This document shows positions 25,320-34,492 of a stretch of 64,000 nt of DNA, one piece after another (position 1 is the stretch's first letter; each line of letters starts with the position of its first letter). Location: the NCBI RefSeq assembly GCF_003205235.1, contig NZ_QJSM01000005.1:1-64000 (forward strand). The letters are read 5' to 3'. The position numbers and the translations under genes are program-made. Below the pieces are notes generated by a model. It was not told the origin of the DNA. It searched no databases and worked only from the letters and a program-made list of their open reading frames with translations. Source of the DNA: Thermoplasma sp. Kam2015. GTDB taxonomy: Archaea; Thermoplasmatota; Thermoplasmata; Thermoplasmatales; Thermoplasmataceae.

Positions 25320-26782
25320 ATTTTTATAATGAATATCCTGATACTTCGTATATAAAAATACCAACAAACCCTCTGGACAGGGTTATTGGTCAGGATGATG
25401 CCGTCAAGATAGCCATGGTTGCAGCCAAACAGAAGAGACATCTGTTGCTTGTGGGCCCTCCAGGTGTCGGCAAGTCAATGATAGCTCAGGCGATGTCATT
25501 CTACATCGAGCGCCCGACGGAGGAGATAAGGGTCGTTCATAACCCACAGTATCCAGAAAGGCCATTCGTTGAGATAAAGACAAGGGAAGAGGTTATGGCT
25601 GAACGCGAGGAGGAAACATCCACCTCTGGTCTCATAATAGATCCAAAGGAGGCTCCGACAAGCGTCGCTGAACGCCTTGGATACAGATGCAGCAAGTGTG
25701 GCTTCTATTCCTCACCATCAGATGCCGTCTGCCCCAACTGCAATTCACCAAAGGTCCAGATGGGAACGCAGGGCCCATTCGGAGACGTTTTCAATGTCAT
25801 AGGAGCAGCCTTTGGAGTCCAGAATAATCTGGATAAGGTCACATTGACTAGAAGGAATGGGGATCATGACGAGATCATTGTCTATGAAAGATATAATGAC
25901 AAGATAAGAGTTCTGGATGAGAAAACGCTTGAAAGGAGGAGAAGGCTTGAGAAGAAGAGTCCAAGCAAGACCATCGTTCCAATAGACAGGAATCCGTTCG
26001 TTCTTGCGACCGGTGCAAGTGAAACGGAGCTTCTTGGTGATGTGAGGCATGATCCTTATGGAGGGCATCCACAGCTCGGAACACTCCCATACGAAAGGGT
26101 TATAGCTGGTGCGGTGCATGAGGCGCATCAGGGCGTTCTGTTCATAGATGAGATAACCCATCTTGGTAATCTCCAGAGGTATATACTCACGGCCATGCAG
26201 GAGAAATCATTCCCGATAACTGGCAGGAATCCTCAGAGTGCAGGTGCCAGCGTGCGCGTAGATAAGGTCCCAGCTGACTTCATACTGGTTGCTGCCTGCA
26301 ATATAAACGATCTTCCATATATACTGAGCCCGTTGAGATCGAGGATAGTCGGTAACGGTTATGAGGTACTCATGAAGACAACGATGAAGGACACCGACGA
26401 GAACAGGATGAAGTACCTTCAGTTCATTTCGCAGGAGATAACGATGGACGGAAAGATACCGCATATGACAATGGAAGCGGCTGAATTGATAATAGAGGAA
26501 GGCAAGAAGAGAGCCAAGATGATCGACAAGAAGAACAACGAACTCACCCTCAGGCTTAGAGAGCTTGGAGGTCTCATAAGAGCTGCAGGAGATATAGCGG
26601 TTTTCAAAGGTAACAAGCTGATAGAAAAAGAGGATGTTGAGGAGGCAGTTAAACTTTATGTGCCTGTTGAGGAAAAGATAACCAAGGAATACGGTAGCAT
26701 GGCAGCCGCGTATTCATCTGAGAATACGACCTCTCAGAAGGATTTCTACAACTACAACCTTGACGATCGATCATATGAGTGA
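25301..26782 (+). CDS. Lon-like AAA+ ATPase with inserted zinc ribbon and no protease domain
   Basis: A 493-residue protein related to archaeal LonB by its ATPase part: Walker A GPPGVGKS (52-59), Walker B GVLFIDEI (279-285), sensor region DFILVAACN and an arginine-rich SPLRSRI. Between the Walker motifs it has four cysteines C130, C133, C144 and C147 (CSKCG and CPNC) forming a zinc ribbon, where LonB has membrane helices. The Ser-Lys protease domain of Lon is absent; the protein ends after the AAA+ lid. It probably acts as a chaperone or nucleic-acid-linked remodeller. The overlap with dnaG suggests a link to DnaG or exosome function. Confidence 0.85.
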   Translation: MGTFYVDFYNEYPDTSYIKIPTNPLDRVIGQDDAVKIAMVAAKQKRHLLLVGPPGVGKSMIAQAMSFYIERPTEEIRVVHNPQYPERPFVEIKTREEVMAEREEETSTSGLIIDPKEAPTSVAERLGYRCSKCGFYSSPSDAVCPNCNSPKVQMGTQGPFGDVFNVIGAAFGVQNNLDKVTLTRRNGDHDEIIVYERYNDKIRVLDEKTLERRRRLEKKSPSKTIVPIDRNPFVLATGASETELLGDVRHDPYGGHPQLGTLPYERVIAGAVHEAHQGVLFIDEITHLGNLQRYILTAMQEKSFPITGRNPQSAGASVRVDKVPADFILVAACNINDLPYILSPLRSRIVGNGYEVLMKTTMKDTDENRMKYLQFISQEITMDGKIPHMTMEAAELIIEEGKKRAKMIDKKNNELTLRLRELGGLIRAAGDIAVFKGNKLIEKEDVEEAVKLYVPVEEKITKEYGSMAAAYSSENTTSQKDFYNYNLDDRSYE

Positions 26783-26798
26783 TCACTTTAAACTTGAC

Positions 26799-27032
26799 GT
26801 TGCGAGTTTGTGTAGGCTTTGAAACTTTAACATTCGATAATCAGGCATTCGGATCTTCTTCAGCAGGAATATTTAATGAAAAATAATTGCAAGACTCATA
26901 AGAACGTGATCGCTGCGATCCGAATACTGATCTGTTTAAATCACGATAAAGTGCACATGCGGAATATATTCGTACATGCATAGGTTTTTCACTGAAGGTA
27001 AGATTAGATGATTAGGCTGAGAAGCAACTCAC
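26799..27032 (+). mobile_element. miniature TnpB-type element, copy E (229 bp identical to copy D)
   Basis: The copy has the same 229 bases as copy D and a cleaner right end, CTGAGAAGCAACTCAC, finishing at 27032; this aligns base for base in length with CTGAGGAGTGGCTCAC of copy A. Sequence beyond this point (from 27033) differs from copy D, which fixes the boundary. It fills the 323-bp gap between the AAA+ gene and hisS, and its 3' end lies about 75 bases before the hisS start, so transcription from it could reach that gene. There is no open frame. Confidence 0.8.
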
Positions 27033-27114
27033 CGAAAGAATAGGTTAGATATCGAAACGATCGGAATAAAAATAAATATATACCGTTCCACAATTTTATC
27101 GAAAGGTGTCACCA

Positions 27115-28386
27115 TTGCAAATTGAAAAGATCCGCGGATTCAGAGATTTCTACCCAGAAGACATGGAGATCGAGAAGTTCATATTCCAGAAGACAGAGGA
27201 GGCTGCAGAGGCATTTGGATTCAGCCGCATAGATTTTCCAAGCCTGGAATACCTTGATCTCTACAGAATAAAATCAGGAGACGAGCTTCTGCAGCAGACA
27301 TATTCCTTCGTCGACAAGGGCGGCAGGGAGGTAACGCTCATACCTGAAGCCACGCCGTCAACAGTCAGGATGGTAACGGCCAGAAAGGATCTTCAGAGGC
27401 CTCTTCGCTGGTACAGTTTTCCAAAGGTTTGGAGATACGAAGAGCCGCAGGCTGGAAGATACAGGGAGCATTATCAGTTCAATGCTGACATATTTGGCAG
27501 CGACAGCCCTGAAGCCGATGCTGAGGTAATTGCCCTTGCCTCGTCAATACTGGATGGTCTGGGCCTTTCTGGCGTTTATGAGATGAGGATCAACAGCAGA
27601 AAGATCATGGAGGAGATCATCAGAAATATAACGGATGTCGAGCCGTTCTCTGTTTTTTCCATAATAGACAGATTCCATAAGATAAGCAGGGAAGAGTTCA
27701 CGGAACAGCTCAAATCTGCAGGCATAGGTGAAGAAGGCGCATCCATGATAACGGATCTCTGCTCCGGCACCAGAAGCGTCGAAGAGATCGAGAGAATTAC
27801 AGGAAAGGGAAGCGACGAGATCGGTAGGATATCGAAGGTTGTCGATCTGTTGAGATCCTACGGTGTGAATAGTGTACGCTACGATTTCTCCATAGTTAGA
27901 GGCCTGTCCTATTACACTGGGATCGTGTTTGAGGCCTACGACAGGTCAGGCCAGTTCCGTGCAATACTAGGTGGAGGCAGATACGACAGTCTGGCATCGC
28001 TTATGTCTGGGGATAACGTGCCGGCGGTTGGGTTCGGCATGGGTGATGCAGTGATAACACTGCTCATCAAGAGGGAAGGCATTCAGATACCAAGGAAGAA
28101 AAAATTGGTCTATATGTGCAGGGTCGGAGAGATCGATTCGGGACTCATGAACAGATATGCCAGAGAACTGAGAGAGGCTGGCATGAACGTGACCGTTGAG
28201 CTGATCAACAGAGGTCTCTCATCGCAGCTGAAGTATGCATCATCGTCCGGCGCAGACTATGCCATAATATTTGGGGAGCGCGATCTTGAAAAGGGCCAGG
28301 TAACGCTGAGAGATATGCACAGCGGGTCCCAGGAAAGCATGGATGTGGATTCGATTGTTCCCCATCTCGTCTCCCTTATGAAATGA
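27115..28386 (+). CDS. hisS: histidyl-tRNA synthetase
   Basis: A class II synthetase of about 423 residues. Near the N-terminus is [12 protein letters not shown]; motif 2 appears as [20 protein letters not shown], the histidine-specific segments as [19 protein letters not shown] and [12 protein letters not shown], and the C-terminal anticodon-binding domain runs from about 325 (KLVYMCRVG). I prefer TTG at 27115, which has AAAGGTG 6 bases upstream; a GTG at 27106 is in frame and would add three residues. It follows a miniature element directly and may use a promoter partly made of element-flanking sequence. Confidence 0.95.
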   Translation: MQIEKIRGFRDFYPEDMEIEKFIFQKTEEAAEAFGFSRIDFPSLEYLDLYRIKSGDELLQQTYSFVDKGGREVTLIPEATPSTVRMVTARKDLQRPLRWYSFPKVWRYEEPQAGRYREHYQFNADIFGSDSPEADAEVIALASSILDGLGLSGVYEMRINSRKIMEEIIRNITDVEPFSVFSIIDRFHKISREEFTEQLKSAGIGEEGASMITDLCSGTRSVEEIERITGKGSDEIGRISKVVDLLRSYGVNSVRYDFSIVRGLSYYTGIVFEAYDRSGQFRAILGGGRYDSLASLMSGDNVPAVGFGMGDAVITLLIKREGIQIPRKKKLVYMCRVGEIDSGLMNRYARELREAGMNVTVELINRGLSSQLKYASSSGADYAIIFGERDLEKGQVTLRDMHSGSQESMDVDSIVPHLVSLMK

Positions 28387-28437
28387 AACTGCCATTCAAT
28401 GAAAAAAATTTAAATATTTTCTAAGTCTGCGAGGCAC

Positions 28438-28629
28438 ATGGATCCCGTACTGGAATTGTTCAAGGAAAATCCAGATGTTTTTCTTACAGAGGAGCAGATT
28501 CTATCGGTAACAGGTCTAAAGGATCTGGATAAGAAGCTGCAGGAGCTGGTCAGAAGCGGCAAGCTTGTGAAGATAGAGACGAATAAAAAAAGTGGAAGAA
28601 AAATATATTACGGTCTCAAGCAGAACTAA
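28438..28629 (+). CDS. small winged-helix-like protein
   Basis: A 63-residue protein with helix-helix-helix-wing pattern: VLELFKENPDVFLTEEQILSVTG then a recognition-type helix DLDKKLQELVRSGKLV and a wing KIETNKKSGRKIYYGL. It would be a minimal DNA- or RNA-binding winged helix. A TATA-like AAATTTAAATATTTTC lies about 20 to 30 bases upstream of the ATG, supporting a leaderless gene. It overlaps the end of the convergent zinc-finger gene by four bases. Confidence 0.7.
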   Translation: MDPVLELFKENPDVFLTEEQILSVTGLKDLDKKLQELVRSGKLVKIETNKKSGRKIYYGLKQN

Positions 28630-29147
28630 TACATGGATTCGACCATGGCTTTTTCGCTGTGCACTACGCTTTTTCCTGATTCGTCCATTATTATAAGCGT
28701 GAAAGATTCGAATTTTCCGTTTATTATGCCGTCTATGCGTCTTCTGAGCATCTCTATCTTCTCATTCCCCTGATCGTCCACAGCAAGCAGATCGAGCTTT
28801 TCTCCTATCCTGTACACTATGCCTTCTATGGTGGTGATCTCGCCGTTTGAATACTCTGCGGAATCTATCGATGCCTCCATCTCAGGTATATAGACATCCG
28901 CCTTCCTTGATCTGTACACTATTATGCGCAGATCCTCTGGGCTTTCAACCTTTATGGTGATCTTCTTGGGATCACGTTTCTCGTCTGAATAGACCTCTGT
29001 CTTTTTGTATCTGCATTCCTTGCAGAAGTACGTATATATCGAGATTTTACCTTCATAGGGGATCTCCGTATCGTAGGTTATGAGGTAAAGATTTGATCCG
29101 CATACCGGACATTCCATCTCAGTTTGTATCTCCCTTGGTACATCCAT
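28626..29147 (-). CDS. ZPR1-type zinc-finger protein
   Basis: A 173-residue protein with a C4 zinc finger CPVCG-25x-FCKEC near residues 14 to 46, followed by the beta-rich ZPR1 domain (ITIKVESPEDLRIIVYRS, TTIEGIVYRI). Eukaryotic ZPR1 has two such units and binds elongation factor 1A; archaeal versions have one and may also bind the EF-1A homologue. It is the last gene of the minus-strand operon with fni and isopentenyl phosphate kinase; its start abuts the fni stop. Confidence 0.85.
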   Translation of the reverse strand: MDVPREIQTEMECPVCGSNLYLITYDTEIPYEGKISIYTYFCKECRYKKTEVYSDEKRDPKKITIKVESPEDLRIIVYRSRKADVYIPEMEASIDSAEYSNGEITTIEGIVYRIGEKLDLLAVDDQGNEKIEMLRRRIDGIINGKFESFTLIIMDESGKSVVHSEKAMVESMY

Positions 29148-30194
29148 TTATTTGGCCTCCAACCAATCCTTCAGTGGTTCAGAGATGATCTTTTTAGTAA
29201 ATTTAAGTTCATAAACATTTTTGCTCCCGGTGAGAAACATTGCAACCCTGAACTCTCTCTGTATAAGCTCTATGTTCTTCATGAGTTGATCTGGAGATGT
29301 ATCTGCATCCTTCAGAAGAGTCCTTGCAAAGCCTCCGACAGTGGCACCCATCACAATGGCCTTGGCAAGGTCAAGACCATTCCTGAGACCGCCGCTGCCT
29401 ATGACCGGCACAAGATCGCTGCAGTAATGCACGGATGCTGGTGATGGAATTCCCCAGTTCCAGAACGTTTCTCCAACTCGCATCTTTTCTAAGTTGTTCT
29501 CTTTCTTTGCGCGGTAATATTCAACTGCAGCAAACGTTGTTCCGCTCATTCCTGAAACCTCTATGGCCTTGACGCCTGCGTCGACCAGCCTTTCCGCCGT
29601 CTTCCGGCTGAATCCACTTCCGGTCTCCTTCGCTATTATGTTGAATGATCCGGAGAGCTCCCTTATCCGGTCTATGACGCCCTTTGAATTTCTATCTCCC
29701 TCAGGCTGCACCATTTCCTGCAGAAAGTTGAAGTGAACAGCAAGAAAATCAGCCTTTATCAGATCGTATATGTATGCTATGTCCTTGGCCGAAACTGCAT
29801 CCTTATCCTGCCTGACAAGCTGCGGTGCTCCTATGTTAGCTATCTTCAGTGGTACGCGGCTTTCGTTTATGACAGAATACGTATCCTCGATGCTCCTGTC
29901 AACTATCGCGGCTCTCATGCTACCGACACCCATTCCTATGCCGAACCTTTCGGCGGCAATGGCCAGATTTCTGTTTATGTTCTTGGCTATTTCCGCACCA
30001 CCAGTCATCGAGGATATTATCATGGGAAATTTCAGGTTCTTTCCCGCGAAGTTCACGGACGTGTCTATCTCATCATAGTTAACCTCTGGATCGGCCTCAT
30101 GCATCAGGCTGATATCGTCCCAGAAATTATGAAATGAAGAAACATCCTCATTCTCAGCTATCCTGATATGCTCCTCCTTTCTCTTACCTATCAT
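29148..30194 (-). CDS. fni: type 2 isopentenyl-diphosphate delta-isomerase
   Basis: A 348-residue FMN-dependent type 2 IPP isomerase with KRKEEHIRI at the start, ISSMTGG, the FMN-binding GMGVGSMR, KETGSGFSRKTA, VSGMSGTTF, and GSGGLRNGLDLAKAIVMGA for the flavin phosphate. It converts IPP to DMAPP for isoprenoid lipid synthesis. Its first bases overlap the end of the isopentenyl phosphate kinase gene by four, so the two steps are made together. Confidence 0.95.
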   Translation of the reverse strand: MIGKRKEEHIRIAENEDVSSFHNFWDDISLMHEADPEVNYDEIDTSVNFAGKNLKFPMIISSMTGGAEIAKNINRNLAIAAERFGIGMGVGSMRAAIVDRSIEDTYSVINESRVPLKIANIGAPQLVRQDKDAVSAKDIAYIYDLIKADFLAVHFNFLQEMVQPEGDRNSKGVIDRIRELSGSFNIIAKETGSGFSRKTAERLVDAGVKAIEVSGMSGTTFAAVEYYRAKKENNLEKMRVGETFWNWGIPSPASVHYCSDLVPVIGSGGLRNGLDLAKAIVMGATVGGFARTLLKDADTSPDQLMKNIELIQREFRVAMFLTGSKNVYELKFTKKIISEPLKDWLEAK

Positions 30195-30928
30195 CTTATC
30201 ACCGTTCCTATGAAAGATCCCTTTCCAATATCGTATATCCTTTCCGGATGCTTTCCATTCATCAGATAGACGCCTCCGCTGACATAACGCCTCATCCTCA
30301 TCATGGAGTCAAACTTCTTTGCTATGCCGCCAGTCACATCATTCTGCACATGGCCGAAGCTGATACCGGTGCCTATTTCCCTCAAAAGCACAGCGTCCTT
30401 GTGTTTCTTCGGATCCTTGTCGTATATGCCATCAACATCCGTCAGAAAGACAGCGGCATCTGGCCTGAGCAATTCAGAGAGATCTGCCATTATGTCGTCT
30501 CCAGAATATATCCCATATGAATGTTCATCTTTTATATATACATCACCATATGAAACGGGAATAAAACCTTCATCTATGTACCTCAGCAGCGGCGAATAGT
30601 CAAAATGCCCATCGTAACGAAGCGAGCTTACGGGCACTGCTATGGGTTTCATACCGTTCTCTATCATGAGGCTGACGATCATAAGATCCAGTTCCTCCAT
30701 ATCTCTGTGTACTATGCTGTATCCTAGACTGGAAGTCTCGTTCTTTGGTCCAGGTAGTCCGTATTCCTTCGCCTTTATATGGCCAAAAGATCCGCCTCCG
30801 TGGACGACGCAGAGAAGATCGTCGACTTCAGCCAGCGTCCTTATGATCCTTTCCGCAGCCTCAACATTAGCCTTTCTGTAGACTGATTTATCCGTTATTA
30901 CACTTCCACCAATCTTGAGGATCATCAT
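30191..30928 (-). CDS. ipk: isopentenyl phosphate kinase
   Basis: A 245-residue amino-acid-kinase-fold enzyme. MILKIGGSVITDK provides the N-terminal phosphate loop and VVHGGGSFGHIKAKEYG contains H50, the residue that distinguishes IPK from other kinases of this fold. VTGGIAKKFDSM is the C-terminal nucleotide-binding segment. It phosphorylates isopentenyl phosphate to IPP in the archaeal mevalonate route; Thermoplasma uses mevalonate-3-phosphate chemistry before it. I recognise this protein as the structurally studied T. acidophilum IPK. Overlaps of four bases with both neighbours show a tight operon. Confidence 0.95.
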   Translation of the reverse strand: MMILKIGGSVITDKSVYRKANVEAAERIIRTLAEVDDLLCVVHGGGSFGHIKAKEYGLPGPKNETSSLGYSIVHRDMEELDLMIVSLMIENGMKPIAVPVSSLRYDGHFDYSPLLRYIDEGFIPVSYGDVYIKDEHSYGIYSGDDIMADLSELLRPDAAVFLTDVDGIYDKDPKKHKDAVLLREIGTGISFGHVQNDVTGGIAKKFDSMMRMRRYVSGGVYLMNGKHPERIYDIGKGSFIGTVIR

Positions 30929-31455
30929 CTGTTCAACCTTGCAAACTTTATGAAATCGTAATATCTGTTCCCAATCCTTATGGCATCCTCCTCACGCCCC
31001 TCTATACTGAAGCCATTGCGCATTAGCACGATCATTGAAGGATAGTTAAATTCAACAACGGAACTGTAAAGCCTGTGTATCTTCATATCTTTTGAGTAGT
31101 TAACCGTCAGGCGCAGGGCCTCGGTTGCTATGCCTCTTCCTCTGAATTTTTTTCCCAGCCAGTATCCAACGTGGGCATTTCTATCAGTATTGTTTATTTC
31201 GCTCAGTCCTATCACTCCAGCAGGCATGCCTTTGAATTTTATGAGAAAATCAACGCGGAAGACCTCTTTGCCAAAGGATCGCTGGGCTTCGATGAAGAAC
31301 ACAGCATCCTCACGCGTATACGGATAGGGAAACGAATGGCTTCCTATGTTTCTCACCAGTGTTCTATCGTTAGCAAGTTCAGCTATGGCATCGGCATATT
31401 GGATATCTATGGGTTCTTCAAGCTCCAAGTCCATCCTGCTAGATCTGATGTTCAT
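30925..31455 (-). CDS. GNAT-family N-acetyltransferase
   Basis: A RimJ/RimL-like GNAT enzyme of 176 residues when started at the ATG at 31455. The acetyl-CoA loop is seen in GKKFRGRGIATEALRL and the following strand and helix (IHRLYSSVVEFNYPSMIVLMRNGF) are typical. The longer frame from 31626 adds 57 residues without similarity. The chosen ATG has a TATA-like box about 25 bases upstream, fitting a leaderless message. It is first gene in the isoprenoid operon but its substrate (protein N-terminus or small amine) is unknown. Confidence 0.85.
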   Translation of the reverse strand: MNIRSSRMDLELEEPIDIQYADAIAELANDRTLVRNIGSHSFPYPYTREDAVFFIEAQRSFGKEVFRVDFLIKFKGMPAGVIGLSEINNTDRNAHVGYWLGKKFRGRGIATEALRLTVNYSKDMKIHRLYSSVVEFNYPSMIVLMRNGFSIEGREEDAIRIGNRYYDFIKFARLNR

Positions 31456-31474
31456 CGTGTCACGAAAACACTCG

Positions 31475-31485
31475 CGTTTAAAAAG
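31475..31485 (-). promoter_or_regulatory. TATA-like promoter of the acetyltransferase-ipk-fni-zpr1 operon
   Basis: On the minus strand CTTTTTAAACG is centred about 25 bases before the ATG at 31455, the spacing expected for a leaderless archaeal transcript. It also argues for the shorter start of the acetyltransferase gene. Confidence 0.5.
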
Positions 31486-31656
31486 ATTTATTAGTAGTTT
31501 GAGGGAAGCTTTAAGTTTCAACAGCTTCCATGATGAGATTAAAGGTTCCCTTAATTGAAATATTTGTAATCGATTATAAAGGTGGGGCATCAGGCGACTT
31601 GAACAGAAAGAATGTCGGTTTGGCAAACCTTTAATGATATGAAATGATAATGCAAT

Positions 31657-32442
31657 ATGTCAGGCCTGGCCCTTGAAATACTGAATGATGGCTACTTCTA
31701 TCTAGACGCTGGAGCAATATTCGGCGTAGTACCAAAGGCCATATGGTCAAAGACGGTTAAGGATGATAACAATGCCATAAGGCTTGCCACAAATGTACTG
31801 TACGCCCATGGCGATGACATATCATTTCTGGTGGATAGCGGTATAGGAAGGAACTTCAGCGAAAAGTTTCAAAAGATATACAGGATAGAAAAGGTCAGCG
31901 ACGTGCTGGATCACATAGAGAAGCACGGAGATCCAGACGCCATTACCATGATAATCAATTCGCACCTTCATTTTGATCACATTGGACACAACAACGATTT
32001 TAAAAACGCATACACATACGCTCAGGCTGCAGAGTTCAGAGAGATAAGATACAAAAATGTGATAACCAGATCAAATTACAGCCTCAGCTATTCAGATATA
32101 AAGAGAAAGATACCCATAAACGGATCAAGAAAGATAGGGAGATACATAACCGTCATAAAAACCGGCGGGCACACTCCCGGCCATCAGGTTATACTAGTTA
32201 ATTCAGGCAGCACAAAGGTGATGTACCTTGGCGATCTGGTCCCCTCAACGTTCCATCTCAAACTGCCATACAGGACAGCTATAGATCTCGATCCGCTGAA
32301 GACTGTAGAGATGAAGAAGGTACTCATCAGGAAAGCTATAAGAGAAGGATATGTGTGCATATTCAATCATGATCCGGAGACGCCTGCAGCCCTGTTGCAT
32401 GGGGATTTTGAGAACCCCTCGTTTGAAAGCGTTGAAATGTGA
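31657..32442 (+). CDS. metallo-beta-lactamase-fold hydrolase (lactonase-like)
   Basis: A 261-residue metallo-hydrolase with the metal motif SHLHFDHIGH (HxHxDH), a third His in TGGHTPGHQVIL, an Asp in MYLGDLVPST and a final His in IFNHDPETP. The larger size and TPGHQ pattern resemble AHL-lactonase and related esterases more than glyoxalase II. Substrate is unknown. It is divergent from the isoprenoid operon with about 200 bases between. Confidence 0.88.
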   Translation: MSGLALEILNDGYFYLDAGAIFGVVPKAIWSKTVKDDNNAIRLATNVLYAHGDDISFLVDSGIGRNFSEKFQKIYRIEKVSDVLDHIEKHGDPDAITMIINSHLHFDHIGHNNDFKNAYTYAQAAEFREIRYKNVITRSNYSLSYSDIKRKIPINGSRKIGRYITVIKTGGHTPGHQVILVNSGSTKVMYLGDLVPSTFHLKLPYRTAIDLDPLKTVEMKKVLIRKAIREGYVCIFNHDPETPAALLHGDFENPSFESVEM

Positions 32443-32511
32443 AATAACTGCTTGGGTTTATGGATGATTATAATTATCTCTATCATTTATTACCTCGGGT
32501 AATATTATTAT

Positions 32512-33117
32512 ATGCGTTCACAATATATCGCCATGGATATGATGCCCAACATTGAAGAACTGAGGAAGATGCGGAAAAACCTCGGAATAAGCCAGAAAGA
32601 CCTGGCAAAAGTGACAGGCGTCAGTCAATCTTACATAGCCAGGCTGGAGAAGGGCACAATAAATCCCACATATTCAAAGATAAAGGCAATATATGAGTAT
32701 CTAACAAAGTCAAGCGAAAAAGCAAACAACATGGTCATAACGTGCGATAGAATAATGACCAAAAACGTTACTGTGTGTAGATCGGACGATTCGATCCTCA
32801 ATGCACTAAACATAATGAGAGACAAGGGATTCTCTCAGCTGCCTGTTGTGAACGACGAAAATAAGGTTATAGGAACGATCACGGAGAACAACATAAATGA
32901 TATGCTGCTGAAGGGCATGAGCGTTGATTCGCTCAGAGGCTTGACCGTAAGAAGAGTTATGAGCGAGGTTCTGCCGCAGGTTGACAGGAACACACCGATC
33001 AACATAATATATCAGCTGCTCAAATATTCCAACGCCGTCCTTGTGATAGAGGCAGGGAATCTCGTCGGCATAATAACGAAGGCGGATATTCTCAAGACTG
33101 TGGCCGGCATGGCATGA
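32512..33117 (+). CDS. HTH-XRE plus tandem CBS-domain regulator
   Basis: A 201-residue protein. Residues about 14 to 63 are an XRE helix-turn-helix (LRKMRKNLGISQKDLAKVTG then SQSYIARLEKGTINPTYSKI). Residues about 80 to 200 hold two CBS motifs (MTKNVTVCRSDDSILNALNIM and MSEVLPQVDRNTPINIIYQLL), which usually bind adenine nucleotides or SAM. This is a common archaeal design for energy-sensing transcription control. In-frame ATGs at 32533 and 32542 are alternative starts. Its target is not evident from the neighbours. Confidence 0.9.
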   Translation: MRSQYIAMDMMPNIEELRKMRKNLGISQKDLAKVTGVSQSYIARLEKGTINPTYSKIKAIYEYLTKSSEKANNMVITCDRIMTKNVTVCRSDDSILNALNIMRDKGFSQLPVVNDENKVIGTITENNINDMLLKGMSVDSLRGLTVRRVMSEVLPQVDRNTPINIIYQLLKYSNAVLVIEAGNLVGIITKADILKTVAGMA

Positions 33118-33275
33118 TCAAATGGTTCTCGATGAGTGGGCTTCTTTCAGACTGATAGATTCTAACAGCCAAAGTTTGCATCATTCTCGCCCATATACTG
33201 TGTAAATCAGGGAGGATCACCGATACCTCCTATAACTATGGGAAATTTATTAAATGCCTGCGGATTAGCCAGACG

Positions 33276-33827
33276 TTGAATGAGATCCTGTTTGTTATCC
33301 AGTCCATAATAATGTTCATTCCGGCACTGATCGCAAATTCAGGTGCTGTCATAACCGGCGGGCACTTCATAATAGATAGAGGGAAGAATTTTATTGACGG
33401 ACGAAGGATACTTGGGAATGGCAAGACACTGAGCGGATTCGCAGGAGGAATAGCAATAGGCACAGTCACGGGTCTCATAATTTATGCAATATCCAGTTTT
33501 TCTGGATACGCACTTGGCTCGTACGGAACATTGTATGATGCAGTAATGATACCGTTTGTCATGGCCACGGGATCACTCACCGGAGATATAGCCGGTTCAT
33601 TCGTGAAGAGGCGAATAGGAATAGACAGAGGTGGAAAAGGAGGCCTGCTCGATCAGTGGCCCTTTGCTCTTATGGCCTTTCTCTTCATGTACGTCTTTGA
33701 AAGGCAGTATTTCATTCAGCATTACGTGTATATACCTATGATCGTCATACTGATAATAGTCCCCCCGATTCACAGGGCAGTCAATATAATAGGATATAAA
33801 ATGCATAAGAAGGATGTACCATGGTAA
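33276..33827 (+). CDS. carS: CDP-archaeol synthase
   Basis: A 183-residue membrane protein of the CarS/DUF46 family: several hydrophobic helices ([16 protein letters not shown]) and the conserved cytoplasmic segments [26 protein letters not shown] and [19 protein letters not shown] (each given in part), with LLDQWPF after it. It activates unsaturated archaeol with CTP in polar lipid synthesis. The start is a TTG, with a TATA-like TTTATTAAAT at 33246-33255 about 26 bases upstream. The gene overlaps pth2 by 7 bases. Confidence 0.92.
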   Translation: MNEILFVIQSIIMFIPALIANSGAVITGGHFIIDRGKNFIDGRRILGNGKTLSGFAGGIAIGTVTGLIIYAISSFSGYALGSYGTLYDAVMIPFVMATGSLTGDIAGSFVKRRIGIDRGGKGGLLDQWPFALMAFLFMYVFERQYFIQHYVYIPMIVILIIVPPIHRAVNIIGYKMHKKDVPW

Positions 33828-34174
33828 CGAAGATGGTCATTGCAGTGAGAAGGGATCTTGATATGGGAAAGGGAAAAATTGCAGCTCAGGTAGCACATGC
33901 AGCAGTCAGCTGTGCATTGAGATCAATGAAATCGAACAGGGATATATTTGATGAATGGTATGCGGAGGGGCAGCGCAAGATTGTCGTAAAGGTAAATGGG
34001 CTTGACGAGATCTTCGAGATAAAGAGAATGGCAGATTCCATGGGCATAATAAATGAAATAGTCCAGGATAGAGGCTACACGCAGGTGGATCCTGGTACAA
34101 TCACCTGTATAGGGCTTGGACCGGACGATGAAGAAAAACTGGATAGAATAACCGGAAAATACAAGTTGTTATGA
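33821..34174 (+). CDS. pth2: peptidyl-tRNA hydrolase, archaeal/eukaryotic type (Pth2)
   Basis: A 117-residue Pth2 protein: [24 protein letters not shown] at the N-terminus has the conserved Lys and His, and [25 protein letters not shown] at the C-terminus is diagnostic (quoted in part: QVDPGT and CIGLGP). It releases tRNA from stalled peptidyl-tRNA. It overlaps the end of carS by 7 bases, an apparently unrelated partner in an operon. Confidence 0.95.
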   Translation: MVTKMVIAVRRDLDMGKGKIAAQVAHAAVSCALRSMKSNRDIFDEWYAEGQRKIVVKVNGLDEIFEIKRMADSMGIINEIVQDRGYTQVDPGTITCIGLGPDDEEKLDRITGKYKLL

Positions 34175-34321
34175 GGTTTCAGGTTTATCATTGGCTAGGC
34201 CTATTTTTCTGCATGTATCATTGATGCTGAACTCCATACTTCCTTGAAAAGGTTCTGGAGCCTGATCCTCGCGATAGGATCGATCAGACGTCCTTCAATT
34301 GTCGGAGATATTGGATCAGAC

Positions 34322-34492
34322 TTACTCTCTTCTGTTGAGCAGAGCCAAAAGCTGTGCCTTTCTCTGCATCAATACTTCATATTCATGTTTATCGAATCCC
34401 TGTTGAGGCCTGTTCTGATGTATCTGCTGAAGCCTTTCATTGATATAGGAAAGTTCAGCCTGAGCCTTTATGATAGCCTGCATATCTGCCAT
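34322..34492 (-). CDS. short coiled-coil-like protein
   Basis: A 56-residue, highly helical and Gln-rich protein (AIIKAQAELSYINERLQQIHQN and EYEVLMQRKAQLLALLNRRE). I use ATG 34490-34492 as the start; a TTG at 34537 would add 15 residues. A TATATAT stretch lies about 30 to 40 bases upstream. It is divergent from the PhoU-like gene at 34629 and the two share the AT-rich promoter area between them. Function is unknown; it may be an adaptor that binds another helical protein. Confidence 0.5.
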   Translation of the reverse strand: MADMQAIIKAQAELSYINERLQQIHQNRPQQGFDKHEYEVLMQRKAQLLALLNRRE

